DNA of 18,783 bases from Myxococcota bacterium (GCA_963169055.1 CAUJFU010000282.1:1-18783), one strand, 5' to 3'; positions 6,488-15,256 are shown, counted from the first letter of the stretch. Notes: a model not told the origin generated them from the letters alone. A program made the numbers and translations.

Positions 6488-9039
6488 AGATCGATCAAAA
6501 TCGCAATACCCCGATCCAACCGCCTCAAGAGAAGCCAGCCGCTCCCAAAGCCACAACGCCCACCCCTGCGGCGACTTCAAGCAGCACAGCCCCGACGGCC
6601 ACAACTGCCCCAAGCAACGCAACGCCCACAGCCCCCGCGACCACCGAAGCGCTTGCTGACGCCAGTGCTGCACTGCAACGTGGTACAGAAGCCGCTCCAC
6701 GCCCGACCCTGACGCGAGAAGTTGCCAGTCCCGACCTCGCCGCCGTACCCACCAGCACAGCCGCAAACAGCAGCCCGCGCAGCATCCCACGCACAACGAT
6801 CAGCGCAGACAACACGGGAGCCGTTCCACCCGATCCAACCAACAACACAAACGCGATCCCCACGAATCTGACGACAGCAGCGGGCGTTCCTGATGGTTAC
6901 ACACCCGCTCCAAGCCTTGGAGATGTCCTCAACGGTGCGGTGATGCAACGCGGTCAAGGCGGCAAGCCCGTGGAGCAACTCCAAGATCGTTTGAGCCAAT
7001 TGGGCTACAGCGCCAAAGTGGACGGCAAATTCGGCCCCGGGACGGAACGCGAACTACAAGCTTTTCAAAAACAACACAACGTCCAGCAGACAGGACAATT
7101 GGGACCCACCACGCTGCAAGCCCTTAAACAAGCAGAAGCTGCGGATCGCCCGAATGCAGATGCCTTGCGCCACACCGTCGGCCACGGAAAAGTCCTCGAA
7201 CAAGGCGATGCTGGGGCTGCTGTGTACGATATGCAACGCTCTTTGACCAAAGCAGGCTTTGGCGTCGAAGCCAACGGCCAATTCGGTCCGACCACCGAAG
7301 CCGCGCTCAAAAGCTTCCAAGCTGCCAACAACATCGAACAAACCGGAAAGATGGGACCCACCACCTTTTCGGCCCTTGAGCAAAAGCTCAATCTTTCGAC
7401 AGGGGGCGCACAGGGCATCAAAAGCGAACTGACCTTTAACACCAACGCCGAAGCACTCCGCCGCGCAAAATCCTCTTCTCTTGGCAAACTTGCTGAAACG
7501 CAGATCCCCAAACACGCAGAGGCTTATCGCAAAGCCTCCGAGCTGACGGGTGTTCCTGCGGAGATGATCGCTGCCCTTCATGGGAATGAGTCGCAGTTCG
7601 GCACCTACCGCGCATCGACACACGGACCCGAATCGGGCTTTGGTCTTGATCCTCGCTATGTTTCGACCCAATGGGGCAATGAACAACTCGCCAAACACGG
7701 TCTCGGAACGTGGGATCGCGGCACTGGCTCCGAACGCTCCACCCTCCAAAGCGCCGTAATCGCCGCCGAACATCTCAAGCGCAACGCTCGCTACGCAGGC
7801 ATCCAAGTGGATGGCAAGATGAACCAAGGCGAGATCGCTGGAACCGCGCTTTCTTATATCGCAGGCCCGGGAGCGGGTCGCGCTGCCAACGAACGCGGAT
7901 CAGGATGGATGCTGAATCCTTCCGATTCTAATCCTCACCCCCTTCATCCGGGCGGAACCAGCGTCGGACCGGGAGGTCGCATCATCGACGTTCCTGCTTC
8001 TCGCAAAGAAGGACTCTTGCGTTGGGATACACTTCTTCCGATCGCTCAAGAACAACTTGCCAAAAGCGCGCCACAACCGACACAACCGACACAACCGACA
8101 CAACCAACACAACCAACACAACCAACACAACCGACACAACCGACACAACCGACACAACCGACAACGCCTCTTGGAAACTTCCTTGCGCAACATCCCGACG
8201 TGAAAACCAATCAAGATATGATCAACGCAGCTTACAAAAATTCGGATGGCACATGGAACGGTGCATCGCGTTTTACGGAGAGCCTCGGGCTGAATATCAA
8301 CAACCTCGCGAGCAACCGCAACGCATCGATTCAAAACAACAACCCCACGCAACCGACCAACCCCACGCAACCGACCGACCCCACGCAACCGATCGACCCC
8401 AACCAGCCAAATCCCCAAGTCAACAAAAATACCGCGATCCGCGATCTGATGGGGATGAGCAACGAGTCCCAACGCTACGACTATCTCAAGGCGTTGGCAG
8501 AGGCCAACGGTGGCAAGATCAATTCTTCGCCAAACAAGCGCAATATCATCTCGTTGCGTCGTCAGACCGATGCCGATGTGAACAACGGAAAAGGCCGCTA
8601 CGATGACAAGACTTATATGATGTGGACGGATTCGAGTGGTCGTAAGCATGTCAAAGAGTACGATTCCAACACCGAGCCGAGCGCCCAATATCGCGGACGT
8701 ATGGGCGTGGATGTCAACGGTGATGGTCGCCTTGACCAAGGCCGCTTGCCCGCAGGCTATTACGAGTACACCAAAGGCCACTCTTCGAGCCTTGGCGACG
8801 TCTTGCGTCCCACCCGTTCCACCAACGCAGAACGTGACACCAACCAAGACGGCTTGTTCAACGACAATGCTTATGCAAGCGCTGGACAGAGTATGCTGTT
8901 CCATGCAGGCGGCAGCAGCAACACGGGGAGCGCAGGCTGTCAGACTATGTCTCCCGAGACCTTCCGTCGCTTCTGGAGCGATGTCAACGCGGCTGGAAAT
9001 CCCGGGAATGTCGGCTATACCTTGATCAACGTCAGCTAA
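6484..9039 (+). CDS. Modular peptidoglycan-binding/lytic enzyme without signal peptide
   Basis: 851 residues; ATG with AGGAG 7 nt upstream. Order: disordered Pro/Thr/Ala region 1-140 with no hydrophobic signal sequence; two peptidoglycan-binding (PG_binding_1) domains at about 155-215 and 235-302, each with a DGKFGPGTE- or NGQFGPTTE-type core; a lysozyme/transglycosylase-like domain at about 340-470 with likely acid E369 in HGNESQFG; ten QPT triplets at 531-560; a small unknown module at 563-615; three PTQPT(N/D) units at 621-638; and a C-terminal domain at about 650-851 with two EF-hand-like loops (DVNGDGRLD 743-751, DTNQDGLFND 785-794) and an H807...SAGC819 motif. That motif resembles L,D-transpeptidase-like enzymes, including the Tlde1/DUF2778 effectors, but the H-to-S spacing is short. 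Cleavage activity is inferred. Absence of a Sec signal suggests cytoplasmic storage, lysis release or a dedicated secretion route. Confidence 0.85.
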   Translation: MKIDQNRNTPIQPPQEKPAAPKATTPTPAATSSSTAPTATTAPSNATPTAPATTEALADASAALQRGTEAAPRPTLTREVASPDLAAVPTSTAANSSPRSIPRTTISADNTGAVPPDPTNNTNAIPTNLTTAAGVPDGYTPAPSLGDVLNGAVMQRGQGGKPVEQLQDRLSQLGYSAKVDGKFGPGTERELQAFQKQHNVQQTGQLGPTTLQALKQAEAADRPNADALRHTVGHGKVLEQGDAGAAVYDMQRSLTKAGFGVEANGQFGPTTEAALKSFQAANNIEQTGKMGPTTFSALEQKLNLSTGGAQGIKSELTFNTNAEALRRAKSSSLGKLAETQIPKHAEAYRKASELTGVPAEMIAALHGNESQFGTYRASTHGPESGFGLDPRYVSTQWGNEQLAKHGLGTWDRGTGSERSTLQSAVIAAEHLKRNARYAGIQVDGKMNQGEIAGTALSYIAGPGAGRAANERGSGWMLNPSDSNPHPLHPGGTSVGPGGRIIDVPASRKEGLLRWDTLLPIAQEQLAKSAPQPTQPTQPTQPTQPTQPTQPTQPTQPTQPTTPLGNFLAQHPDVKTNQDMINAAYKNSDGTWNGASRFTESLGLNINNLASNRNASIQNNNPTQPTNPTQPTDPTQPIDPNQPNPQVNKNTAIRDLMGMSNESQRYDYLKALAEANGGKINSSPNKRNIISLRRQTDADVNNGKGRYDDKTYMMWTDSSGRKHVKEYDSNTEPSAQYRGRMGVDVNGDGRLDQGRLPAGYYEYTKGHSSSLGDVLRPTRSTNAERDTNQDGLFNDNAYASAGQSMLFHAGGSSNTGSAGCQTMSPETFRRFWSDVNAAGNPGNVGYTLINVS
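8074..8163 (+). repeat. Ten 9-bp units encoding Gln-Pro-Thr
   Basis: CAACC(G/A)ACA repeated ten times in frame inside the peptidoglycan enzyme. Units are identical except for the third base of the Pro codon. It encodes an extended linker; copy number is likely variable by slippage, always in frame. Confidence 0.95.
8344..8397 (+). repeat. Three 18-bp units encoding PTQPT(N/D)
   Basis: Second proline-rich linker of the same protein, with units CCCACGCAACCGACC plus AAC or GAC; the last unit has ATC in place of ACC. Codon choice differs from the first linker, so it expanded independently. Confidence 0.85.
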
Positions 9040-9042
9040 GAA

Positions 9043-11430
9043 TCAGCGCACCACAGGAACGGAAACCAACAACAGGCGCTTTTTGCTATCCGTGCGGTAA
9101 CGTCCAAGGTTTCGGTAGCCAAGGCGCCCGTTTTGTTCGGACCACATCCCAAGGAAGATGTTGACGGCGGAACCTACGGCTTGATCGGCGGGGACGTGGA
9201 TCTCTTGCTCGTCGAGGATGTAAGTTCCCGGCTTCCAGCGGTTCGGCGTAAGAACGCCGCCAGCGGGGTTGTGATCGCCGTTGACAAAGTGGAAGGGTCG
9301 TGTGGTTTCGATGTGAAAAAACAGGTTCCACTTTGCGGGGATAGGGCGTAGTGCTTCGAATATGTAGGTGACGCGCAGGGTTTCCCCTGCTTTGATGGTG
9401 GGGGAAGCCAACGAATACCCGACGATACGGGCATAATCGCCAAAGGTCACCCCCACGGCTTTTTGAAAGCGCGGCATGGTCGGCGAAACAGCACGAGCAA
9501 TTCGGGCTTTGTCGGCTTTTTGATAGATGTCGTTGACTTCGGCTTTCCAACGCAAGAGGCGTTTCTCGATCTCTTCTAACGGATTGCGATCAAAGCCTTT
9601 TTGAAAAAACAGGTTTTTTTGTTCGAGTGGATCTTTGGAGATATCGTACACCTCCCAAGGCCGATGCTTGTAGTGGTAGATGTACTTGTAATTCCCTTCG
9701 CGCAAGGCCATGCACTGGTGTTCATACCAGCAACTGTGGAAGATCGGACGGGATGCCTCGACAGGCTTGGTTAGGCTGAGCCCGGGTAGCTTTCCATCTC
9801 GGACTTCTAGCCCAAGCAAGTCCAGTACAGTCGGGACAAGGTCGATCTGGCTTCGGCGCCCTTGGATCAGTTTGGGCTGTGTGATCAGGCTTGGCGCATA
9901 GATCCACGCAGGGATGCGCAGTCCTTCTTCCCACATGATGTTGTCGTGCTGACGGCGGCCATGCTCGCCGAAGGCTTCGCCATGATCGCCCACAAAAACA
10001 AAGACGGTGTCTTTGAGCATTCCGCGTTTTTTGAATCCATCGAATAAATCGCGCAAGAATTCATCGACATAAAAAAGTGAATTGTAATAATCATTCAGTT
10101 CAGGATCACGGCTATTGGTATAGAGTTTTTTACGGAATTTGGGTGGTGTTGTATAAGTATGATGGGAAACCAACAGCAGGTAGGTCATCATAAAAGGGCG
10201 CTGACGGTTTTGGTCGATCCAACGAAGGCTCGGTTGGAGCATGATGCGATCTTCGTAACCAAAGTAGTTGGTTTTGGCAAAGCCGCGTTCGTTGAGATCT
10301 TCGTGACCGCGCAAGATATCAAAGCCGATGTTGGCGACCATTTGTGCGCGATTTTCAAAAAGGTTGGTTGCGGATTGGAAAAAAGCGCTACGATAGCCGA
10401 CTTGTTTGAGCAGAGCAGGGAGACAGCGTGACGGGATGCCGTTGCGTTCGCCTTCGTCGATATCGACGTGTACTTTGGGGTAGATCCCGCACAAGATCGG
10501 GACAAGAGCCTTGGAGGTGTGGGGGATGATGGCGGAAAGATGTTCCGCGAGCCAGCTTTCTTTGGCGATAGAAGCGAGGAAAGGGGTGGTTTCGAGCTTG
10601 GGTTCGTAGGGGTGCCTCGGGACGAGGGTTCTGTAGGGGGTGAGGGAGCGAGCGCGTTGGGATTCGAGAAGGATAAAGACAACGTTTTTCTTTTGGGTGC
10701 GGGCGGTAGGAAAAAGGCGCAATCGATCGCCTTCAAACAGTGGGCCTTTTGAACCCACAGGGCCGATGTCGGGTTCTTCTTGGAATAGATGCTCAAACAT
10801 CCCCCCAACGATGCGGACGTAAAGATTTTGAGAGAGGGTTTGAAGATCACCGCGCAACTGTTGTTCGGGCAACATCGCACAAGCAAGACCGACAGTAAGG
10901 CTCAGAGAAAAGAACCAACTCGGATGTTGCTTGTCTTGGTGAACCGTTGCGTGTAACCACGCTGCGATCTTGGGTCGCCGCATCCACCACATCGGCAAGA
11001 ACAGAAACATCGGTGGCAAGAGCAACAAGAGGATACGCGGCCCTTTGGCTTGGTTGATAAAGACTTGAATGGTTGCAGGATCGGCCAGACTGCGCACCCC
11101 GTACTGTAACAAGAACCAGTCCCCCGGGGTACCCGTGATCATAAAGAAGCCGTGTTCTGTACCCGCAAGCAACATCAAACACTGCGACAAGACGGCCAAC
11201 AAAAACAGCAGGTAGCCGCGCCAACGAGCCATCTCTTCGAGCAACACAAGAAATGTCAGCGAAAGCAAAAGAAAGAAGACGATATCCCAACGCAAGCCTT
11301 CAAAAAGAACCGATAGATGAACAGCATCATCCACACGCAATAACTTCCACACCTTGAGTCCGCCCGCAAAGACAAACACAGGCCCCAACCACAGCAACAC
11401 GGGCAACCAAGATCGACGGGAAAACAGCAT
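9043..11430 (-). CDS. LtaS-type membrane sulfatase/phosphotransferase superfamily protein with C-terminal beta domain
   Basis: 795 residues from ATG at 11430, which has GAGAGG 5 nt upstream; in-frame Mets further up (11466, 11448) lack a site. About five N-terminal membrane helices within 7-190, then an alkaline-phosphatase-fold domain at about 248-620. Seen: VVFILLESQ (250-258, metal-ligand E256), PHTSKAL with likely nucleophile T305, GDHGE 481-485 and HDN 495-497. Together these match the LtaS/sulfatase superfamily, with Thr in place of the Cys/Ser of true sulfatases. Such enzymes move phosphoglycerol or phosphoethanolamine, or hydrolyse sulfate esters; the substrate cannot be told. Residues about 660-795 add a beta-sandwich (VGYSLASPTIKAGETLRV, DHNPAGG, WKPGTY), like carbohydrate-linked beta domains at the ends of some glycosyltransferases. 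It ends 3 bp from the convergent peptidoglycan enzyme. The gene upstream lies 110 bp away on the same strand. Confidence 0.87.
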   Translation of the reverse strand: MLFSRRSWLPVLLWLGPVFVFAGGLKVWKLLRVDDAVHLSVLFEGLRWDIVFFLLLSLTFLVLLEEMARWRGYLLFLLAVLSQCLMLLAGTEHGFFMITGTPGDWFLLQYGVRSLADPATIQVFINQAKGPRILLLLLPPMFLFLPMWWMRRPKIAAWLHATVHQDKQHPSWFFSLSLTVGLACAMLPEQQLRGDLQTLSQNLYVRIVGGMFEHLFQEEPDIGPVGSKGPLFEGDRLRLFPTARTQKKNVVFILLESQRARSLTPYRTLVPRHPYEPKLETTPFLASIAKESWLAEHLSAIIPHTSKALVPILCGIYPKVHVDIDEGERNGIPSRCLPALLKQVGYRSAFFQSATNLFENRAQMVANIGFDILRGHEDLNERGFAKTNYFGYEDRIMLQPSLRWIDQNRQRPFMMTYLLLVSHHTYTTPPKFRKKLYTNSRDPELNDYYNSLFYVDEFLRDLFDGFKKRGMLKDTVFVFVGDHGEAFGEHGRRQHDNIMWEEGLRIPAWIYAPSLITQPKLIQGRRSQIDLVPTVLDLLGLEVRDGKLPGLSLTKPVEASRPIFHSCWYEHQCMALREGNYKYIYHYKHRPWEVYDISKDPLEQKNLFFQKGFDRNPLEEIEKRLLRWKAEVNDIYQKADKARIARAVSPTMPRFQKAVGVTFGDYARIVGYSLASPTIKAGETLRVTYIFEALRPIPAKWNLFFHIETTRPFHFVNGDHNPAGGVLTPNRWKPGTYILDEQEIHVPADQAVGSAVNIFLGMWSEQNGRLGYRNLGRYRTDSKKRLLLVSVPVVR

Positions 11431-11540
11431 ACCTACCTCTCTCTCCATGCTTCGGCAACCAAGCAAAGTCTTGGTTTATGACCCGCGCTGCAAGGAAATG
11501 ACAAGAGGATGAAATGAAAAATTGCTGTATTCGTTGCAGA

Positions 11541-13454
11541 TCAGTCGGAAAATAGGGCTTGGTCCATCTCGTCTTGGGCGCGTTGAAGGGGGACATCAAG
11601 CAGGGAGCATTGTACGCGCATCCTGCGCAAGATTCGTGCAACACGTCGGATCGTTGCGACGGAAAAGTCGAAGGATGTAGGAGGGATCAACGTGGGCGGA
11701 GCGTGTTGCAGATATTCGCTGTGTTGCGCATCAATCGGCACAACCGAGGAGATCGTTCGATCTTGAAGGGCTTTTTTTTCGCTGTGGTGGCGCGCCCAGA
11801 CGATCCATTGTTCGAGAACAAGCAACCACGTATGCCTTGGATGCGAGGAAAAGATCTCGACAGCTTGGCGTTGGATCGAGGCGTCTTTGTGAAAAAGCAG
11901 GGCCACAAACCACGAAGCCTCGCCGCTTTGGGGCCTTACAAACCACAACGCAAAACAGACCCATGCTTTGGTCGGATCGAGCGGGTAGTGGTGCAGGATC
12001 TCGGCAACGTGGTCTTTTTGCGGTGCTTCGTTGGTTTCGGCGAGCAGAGCGAGAGCTGCCTGCCATACGTTGGCCTCTTTGCCCAAGTAGGGCTGCATCG
12101 CGCACAAGAGCTTGTTTCTTTCGGGCCAACAGTTCGGGGTTTTGGAAAGATGGATCAACGCCCATACGATGCGTTGTTTGGTGATCTTTTGAAGAGGTTG
12201 TTGCAAGAGATCGAGCAGCCACAGCACACACGCAGGCTCGCGCCAACGTGGTAACAAGTCGATCACAAATCGCTGTCGTTCTTCTTTGTGCCTGTCCCAT
12301 GTTTGGATGATCTGTTGGAGTGAAGAGGGGGAGGCCAGCCAAGAGGCCGCAGAGACAGCCCGTTGCCAGATCGTATCGATCTCCGATGCAAGCAATTCTT
12401 GTATTCGAGGCAGATAGAAGTGCAACCAGATATCAAAACCCTCGATGGATTGGACCCAATCAGCCGCCCCAAAACCGATGTTTTTTTCGATCGGTGGCGC
12501 TGCGTTCGAGCGATAAGTCACACAAAAAGCTTCGATGCGTTGGGTGGCTTGGGAAAACAAGGTGGGCTCGTTTGTTTGGAGCGATTCGCCATGCGATCGC
12601 CAAAAACGCCCGAGTATCCGAAGTCTATTCCAGAGAGAAGGCGGCCAACGAGAGCGTTTTTCTTCCGCGACAACGTGCATCCATGCTTCGGCTTGCTCGA
12701 TCTGTGGCATCAAAAAGTCTGGCCATCCGTGTTGACACGCATCTTCAATCAGCGTGAGGCGGAGCGATTCGGGGCATTCTGGGTGATGGAAGAGGTGCGA
12801 CGCATGGAGAGAGGCTTCTTGCGGTCGTAGGTGGGAGAGGCATCGGTAGAGCGGCTCTGCTTGGTAGTGCTTGGCGCTGATCGCATAAAGATGGCGCTCA
12901 AAGAGTTCTGCGCCGTGATCTTCGAAAGACCAAGAAAGCATCGACAAAAAAGTCTGATAATGCGGGTGGTTCGGAGATATCTGTTCTAATAAGGAGCGCC
13001 ACCTCGCGTCCATCCGCGCAGATCGCTTCGGCATAAGTGAAGACAAGAGCGTCCTTGGGCTGACGGTGTCGTCCAAAAGGGTCCGAATGACGGTATGTTC
13101 GATCTGATCGAGGGCTCGCTGGTGGTGTTCTTCTGTTGCGTCGGTCTTTTCGACGACCCAATCGCACAAATAGCCGGCTAGAGCAAAACAGACTGGGGGA
13201 GCGGGGCGATCAAGGCGTGAAAGGGCGAGGTGGCCGAGGCTGACGATCGCTTCTCGGACGGATTCAGGCGGAGGAGTGTGCGGCGTGCTTTCGTCAGGCG
13301 ATGCACCTAGCGCACGCATCCGTTGGGTGAGATCCCAAAGGTGAGCGTCATCGGTTGTTGCGAGGATCTGCTCGAAGGCTTTGCATAGATCGTGGCTTGG
13401 AGGAGACAGCGGATACAGCGGAAAAAGCGACAGTGGCGTGCTTTGCGTACTCAT
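11541..13454 (-). CDS. Helical-repeat (HEAT-like) cytoplasmic protein of unknown function
   Basis: 637 residues; ATG at 13454 with AAGG 6 nt upstream. No signal peptide, no membrane helix and no catalytic motif recognised. The body is a series of amphipathic helices of 15-20 residues rich in Leu, Trp and His, for example RQRFVIDLLPRW, VLWLLDLLQQPL, QRIVWALIHLSK and ASIQRQAVEIFSS, in the manner of HEAT/ARM scaffolds. I did not find a strict repeat length. The N-terminal 70 residues are Pro/Ser/Thr-rich and probably disordered. It is the first leftward gene from the divergent region at 13455-13753 and may be co-transcribed with the membrane enzyme gene 110 bp downstream; no terminator is visible in that gap. 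A scaffold or regulatory role is only a guess from fold type. Confidence 0.75.
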   Translation of the reverse strand: MSTQSTPLSLFPLYPLSPPSHDLCKAFEQILATTDDAHLWDLTQRMRALGASPDESTPHTPPPESVREAIVSLGHLALSRLDRPAPPVCFALAGYLCDWVVEKTDATEEHHQRALDQIEHTVIRTLLDDTVSPRTLLSSLMPKRSARMDARWRSLLEQISPNHPHYQTFLSMLSWSFEDHGAELFERHLYAISAKHYQAEPLYRCLSHLRPQEASLHASHLFHHPECPESLRLTLIEDACQHGWPDFLMPQIEQAEAWMHVVAEEKRSRWPPSLWNRLRILGRFWRSHGESLQTNEPTLFSQATQRIEAFCVTYRSNAAPPIEKNIGFGAADWVQSIEGFDIWLHFYLPRIQELLASEIDTIWQRAVSAASWLASPSSLQQIIQTWDRHKEERQRFVIDLLPRWREPACVLWLLDLLQQPLQKITKQRIVWALIHLSKTPNCWPERNKLLCAMQPYLGKEANVWQAALALLAETNEAPQKDHVAEILHHYPLDPTKAWVCFALWFVRPQSGEASWFVALLFHKDASIQRQAVEIFSSHPRHTWLLVLEQWIVWARHHSEKKALQDRTISSVVPIDAQHSEYLQHAPPTLIPPTSFDFSVATIRRVARILRRMRVQCSLLDVPLQRAQDEMDQALFSD

Positions 13455-13753
13455 CGTTGCCTTGCTCTTTCATGCGCGTTGTGGGTGGTGGGCGTCTTGT
13501 TATGAAAGACTCGTTCTTTCATGCGCGTTTTTCTTGGTGAGGGGCGTCTTGTGTTGGGCAAAGGACGATGGCGTGCAGATGCGGTTCGGTTTGCCAAACG
13601 AGGATGCTTGCGAGGATGCTTGCGGAAGATGGCTTTCATGCGTAACCTCTGCGCGCAAGTCGTCGCGTTCGCGCCTGCTTGCGCATGATGACATCGCTGC
13701 GGTGTGTGAGCTGTTTTCGGGGCGTCTGCGTTTTCAAGAGGTTGGAGAGGTCT
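13455..13753. promoter_or_regulatory. Divergent control region with repeated CTTTCATGCG words
   Basis: The 14-mer CTTTCATGCGCGTT occurs at 13467-13480 and 13516-13529. A third CTTTCATGCG is at 13633-13642. GGGCGTCTTGT occurs at 13490-13500 and 13542-13552. ATGAAAGA (13502-13509) and TCTTTCAT (13515-13522) form a perfect 8-bp inverted repeat around CTCGT. A 12-bp tandem pair CGAGGATGCTTG sits at 13599-13622. The region separates the leftward helical-repeat gene from the rightward exported-protein gene, so these may be operator sites. No clear -35/-10 elements were recognised. Confidence 0.4.
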
Positions 13754-15256
13754 ATGTTGTTTGGTTGGTTTTGTCGATTCCATTGTGGGTGGCTTGGGTT
13801 GTGTTTGGTGCATCCTGTATGGGCCGATGCTGCACCGCCTAGTTCTCGCCCTGTGTTGCCTGTTTCTGCGGCTACCTTGCCTCCCAAAAGGCCCGAAGCA
13901 TCGAAGCCATCGTTGCCTGTTTTACAAAGACCCGAAGCATCGAAACCATCGTTGCCTGTTTCACAAAGACCCGAAGCATCGAAACCATCGTTGCCTGTTT
14001 CACAAAGACCCGAAGCATCGAAGCCATCGTTGCCTGTTTCACAAAGACCGAACAGCCCACAACATCAGCCGCAAAGTTCGAACAGTCCGAAGGGTTCGCA
14101 GCCTCCGCCTGTGCGACAACTCTCTGCGCGGCTCCAGCAGCGCAATCTGGCGACACAACGCCTTGTCTTCCAAGTGAGCCAACTTCTCGGCGTTCATGTT
14201 CAAGACTTTGCGTTAGACCCCAATCATCCGTGGTTGTTGGCCCACGCGCTGCTTGCACTCGGGCCGGATACACGCCTTGCAGACAATCGCCTTGTGTTGG
14301 ATGTTTTGGTGAGCCAGAACTTGCAACACAAGCAGACGGGAAAGCTGAGCTTGCTCGGCTTTCCGAAAGGCCCAAAAAGCCAGTATATCGAAGCTCATCC
14401 CCACCTGTTTTTGCAAATGATCACACAACTGAATGTCCCGTTGGATCGGAAGTTTGAGTTTCAAGGTCAATCGATCACGTTGCGCGATATCTTCAACAGC
14501 GCGTTGTATCAGTTTCCACACCAAGCCGAAGGAGCCGCGTTGGCGCGTCTGTCTTGGCTGTTGATCGCGATGCGTCGCCATACTCCCGAGAACCTATGGC
14601 ACTGGCACAATGCCCAAGAGCAACAAGTCAATCTCTTTCGTACGATGTGGCGGCTTTTTCTGTACCTTGACAAGCAGACTCTTTTCTTGCGAACCCTTCA
14701 CACCCAAGGGGCCAAAGAGATCCCCAAAACCAAGCTGCGCAACCAGTTTATTTACAAAGAGATCTACGGGGGATTTTATTTGATGCGCGCTGCGCTGGCT
14801 TGGCTCGATCATCCTCTGCTACGCAAAAGCAAGAAGCTACAGCGTTTTACGGAGGCTCAGATCGAACTCATGTTTTACCGCTTGCGTGGTGAAAGTGTAT
14901 TGTATCAGCGGCTGTTTGAGGCATCCAAACAAAACCTCGGTCAGCGCTTTTTGATCTTGATGCAACAGATCCGCTTTACTTCGCATTGGCTCAAAACGGT
15001 GGTGGAAGCCCATCACCGAAAGCAGATCCCGCTGACGCCCTCGAACAAGCGCGATATCCGTCAAGCCTTGCAACTGCTTTGCATCAGCATTTTGATCCTT
15101 GACCGTTTGGGCTTCTTTCAAAAAGAACGGCTTTTGCGGATGAAAGACCTGAATCCGCAAAGTCGGCGTTATGTGATCGATTTGATCGCGGATGCCGCTC
15201 ATGCCCGCCATGCCTTGATCTTGCTTCAAACGGCTCCTGCACTTTTTTTGGATTAA
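13754..15256 (+). CDS. Exported protein with 4 x 13-residue repeat, unknown function
   Basis: 500 residues from ATG at 13754, with GGAGAGG just upstream; it opens on a signal peptide (1-24, ending PVWA before DAAPP). An earlier in-frame Met at 13679 would put 25 unrelated residues before the signal. Residues 46-97 are four copies of RPEASKPSLPV(L/S)Q, followed by a Gln/Pro/Ser stretch to about 125. The rest (about 125-500) looks like a folded, mostly helical domain with conserved-looking segments such as NHPWLLAHALLALG at about 156-169 and a hydrophobic LLCISILILDRLGFF near 455. I do not recognise the family and no catalytic motif stands out. Predicted periplasmic. The DUF4336 gene follows 70 bp later on the same strand, so the two may share a transcript. 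Confidence 0.78.
   Translation: MLFGWFCRFHCGWLGLCLVHPVWADAAPPSSRPVLPVSAATLPPKRPEASKPSLPVLQRPEASKPSLPVSQRPEASKPSLPVSQRPEASKPSLPVSQRPNSPQHQPQSSNSPKGSQPPPVRQLSARLQQRNLATQRLVFQVSQLLGVHVQDFALDPNHPWLLAHALLALGPDTRLADNRLVLDVLVSQNLQHKQTGKLSLLGFPKGPKSQYIEAHPHLFLQMITQLNVPLDRKFEFQGQSITLRDIFNSALYQFPHQAEGAALARLSWLLIAMRRHTPENLWHWHNAQEQQVNLFRTMWRLFLYLDKQTLFLRTLHTQGAKEIPKTKLRNQFIYKEIYGGFYLMRAALAWLDHPLLRKSKKLQRFTEAQIELMFYRLRGESVLYQRLFEASKQNLGQRFLILMQQIRFTSHWLKTVVEAHHRKQIPLTPSNKRDIRQALQLLCISILILDRLGFFQKERLLRMKDLNPQSRRYVIDLIADAAHARHALILLQTAPALFLD
13889..14044 (+). repeat. Four 39-bp tandem units in the exported protein
   Basis: Units differ from one another at only a few bases: unit 1 has GGC in place of GAC after the first A and TTA in place of TCA near its end; units 2 and 3 are identical. 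This points to recent in-frame expansion. Encodes RPEASKPSLPVSQ and near variants. Confidence 0.93.

Noticed and set aside
8074-8163. Repeat array considered as CRISPR.
   Set aside because: Nine-base units without spacers, in frame in a coding region.
7900-8904. 334-codon minus-strand frame with Cys/Arg/Leu repeats.
   Set aside because: Mirror of the QPT-coding repeat of the peptidoglycan enzyme; composition is an artefact of the 9-bp units.
10085-10100. Fur-box-like TAATAATCATT word, of interest near a TonB locus.
   Set aside because: Inside the membrane-enzyme coding sequence, far from any start; partial match only.
13472-13540. 22-codon ORF starting in the first CTTTCATGCG word.
   Set aside because: No Shine-Dalgarno; the repeats explain the sequence better as control sites.
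13381-13842. 153-codon plus-strand frame through the divergent region.
   Set aside because: Overlaps both real genes, lacks a ribosome site, and is Cys/Trp-rich without a plausible fold.
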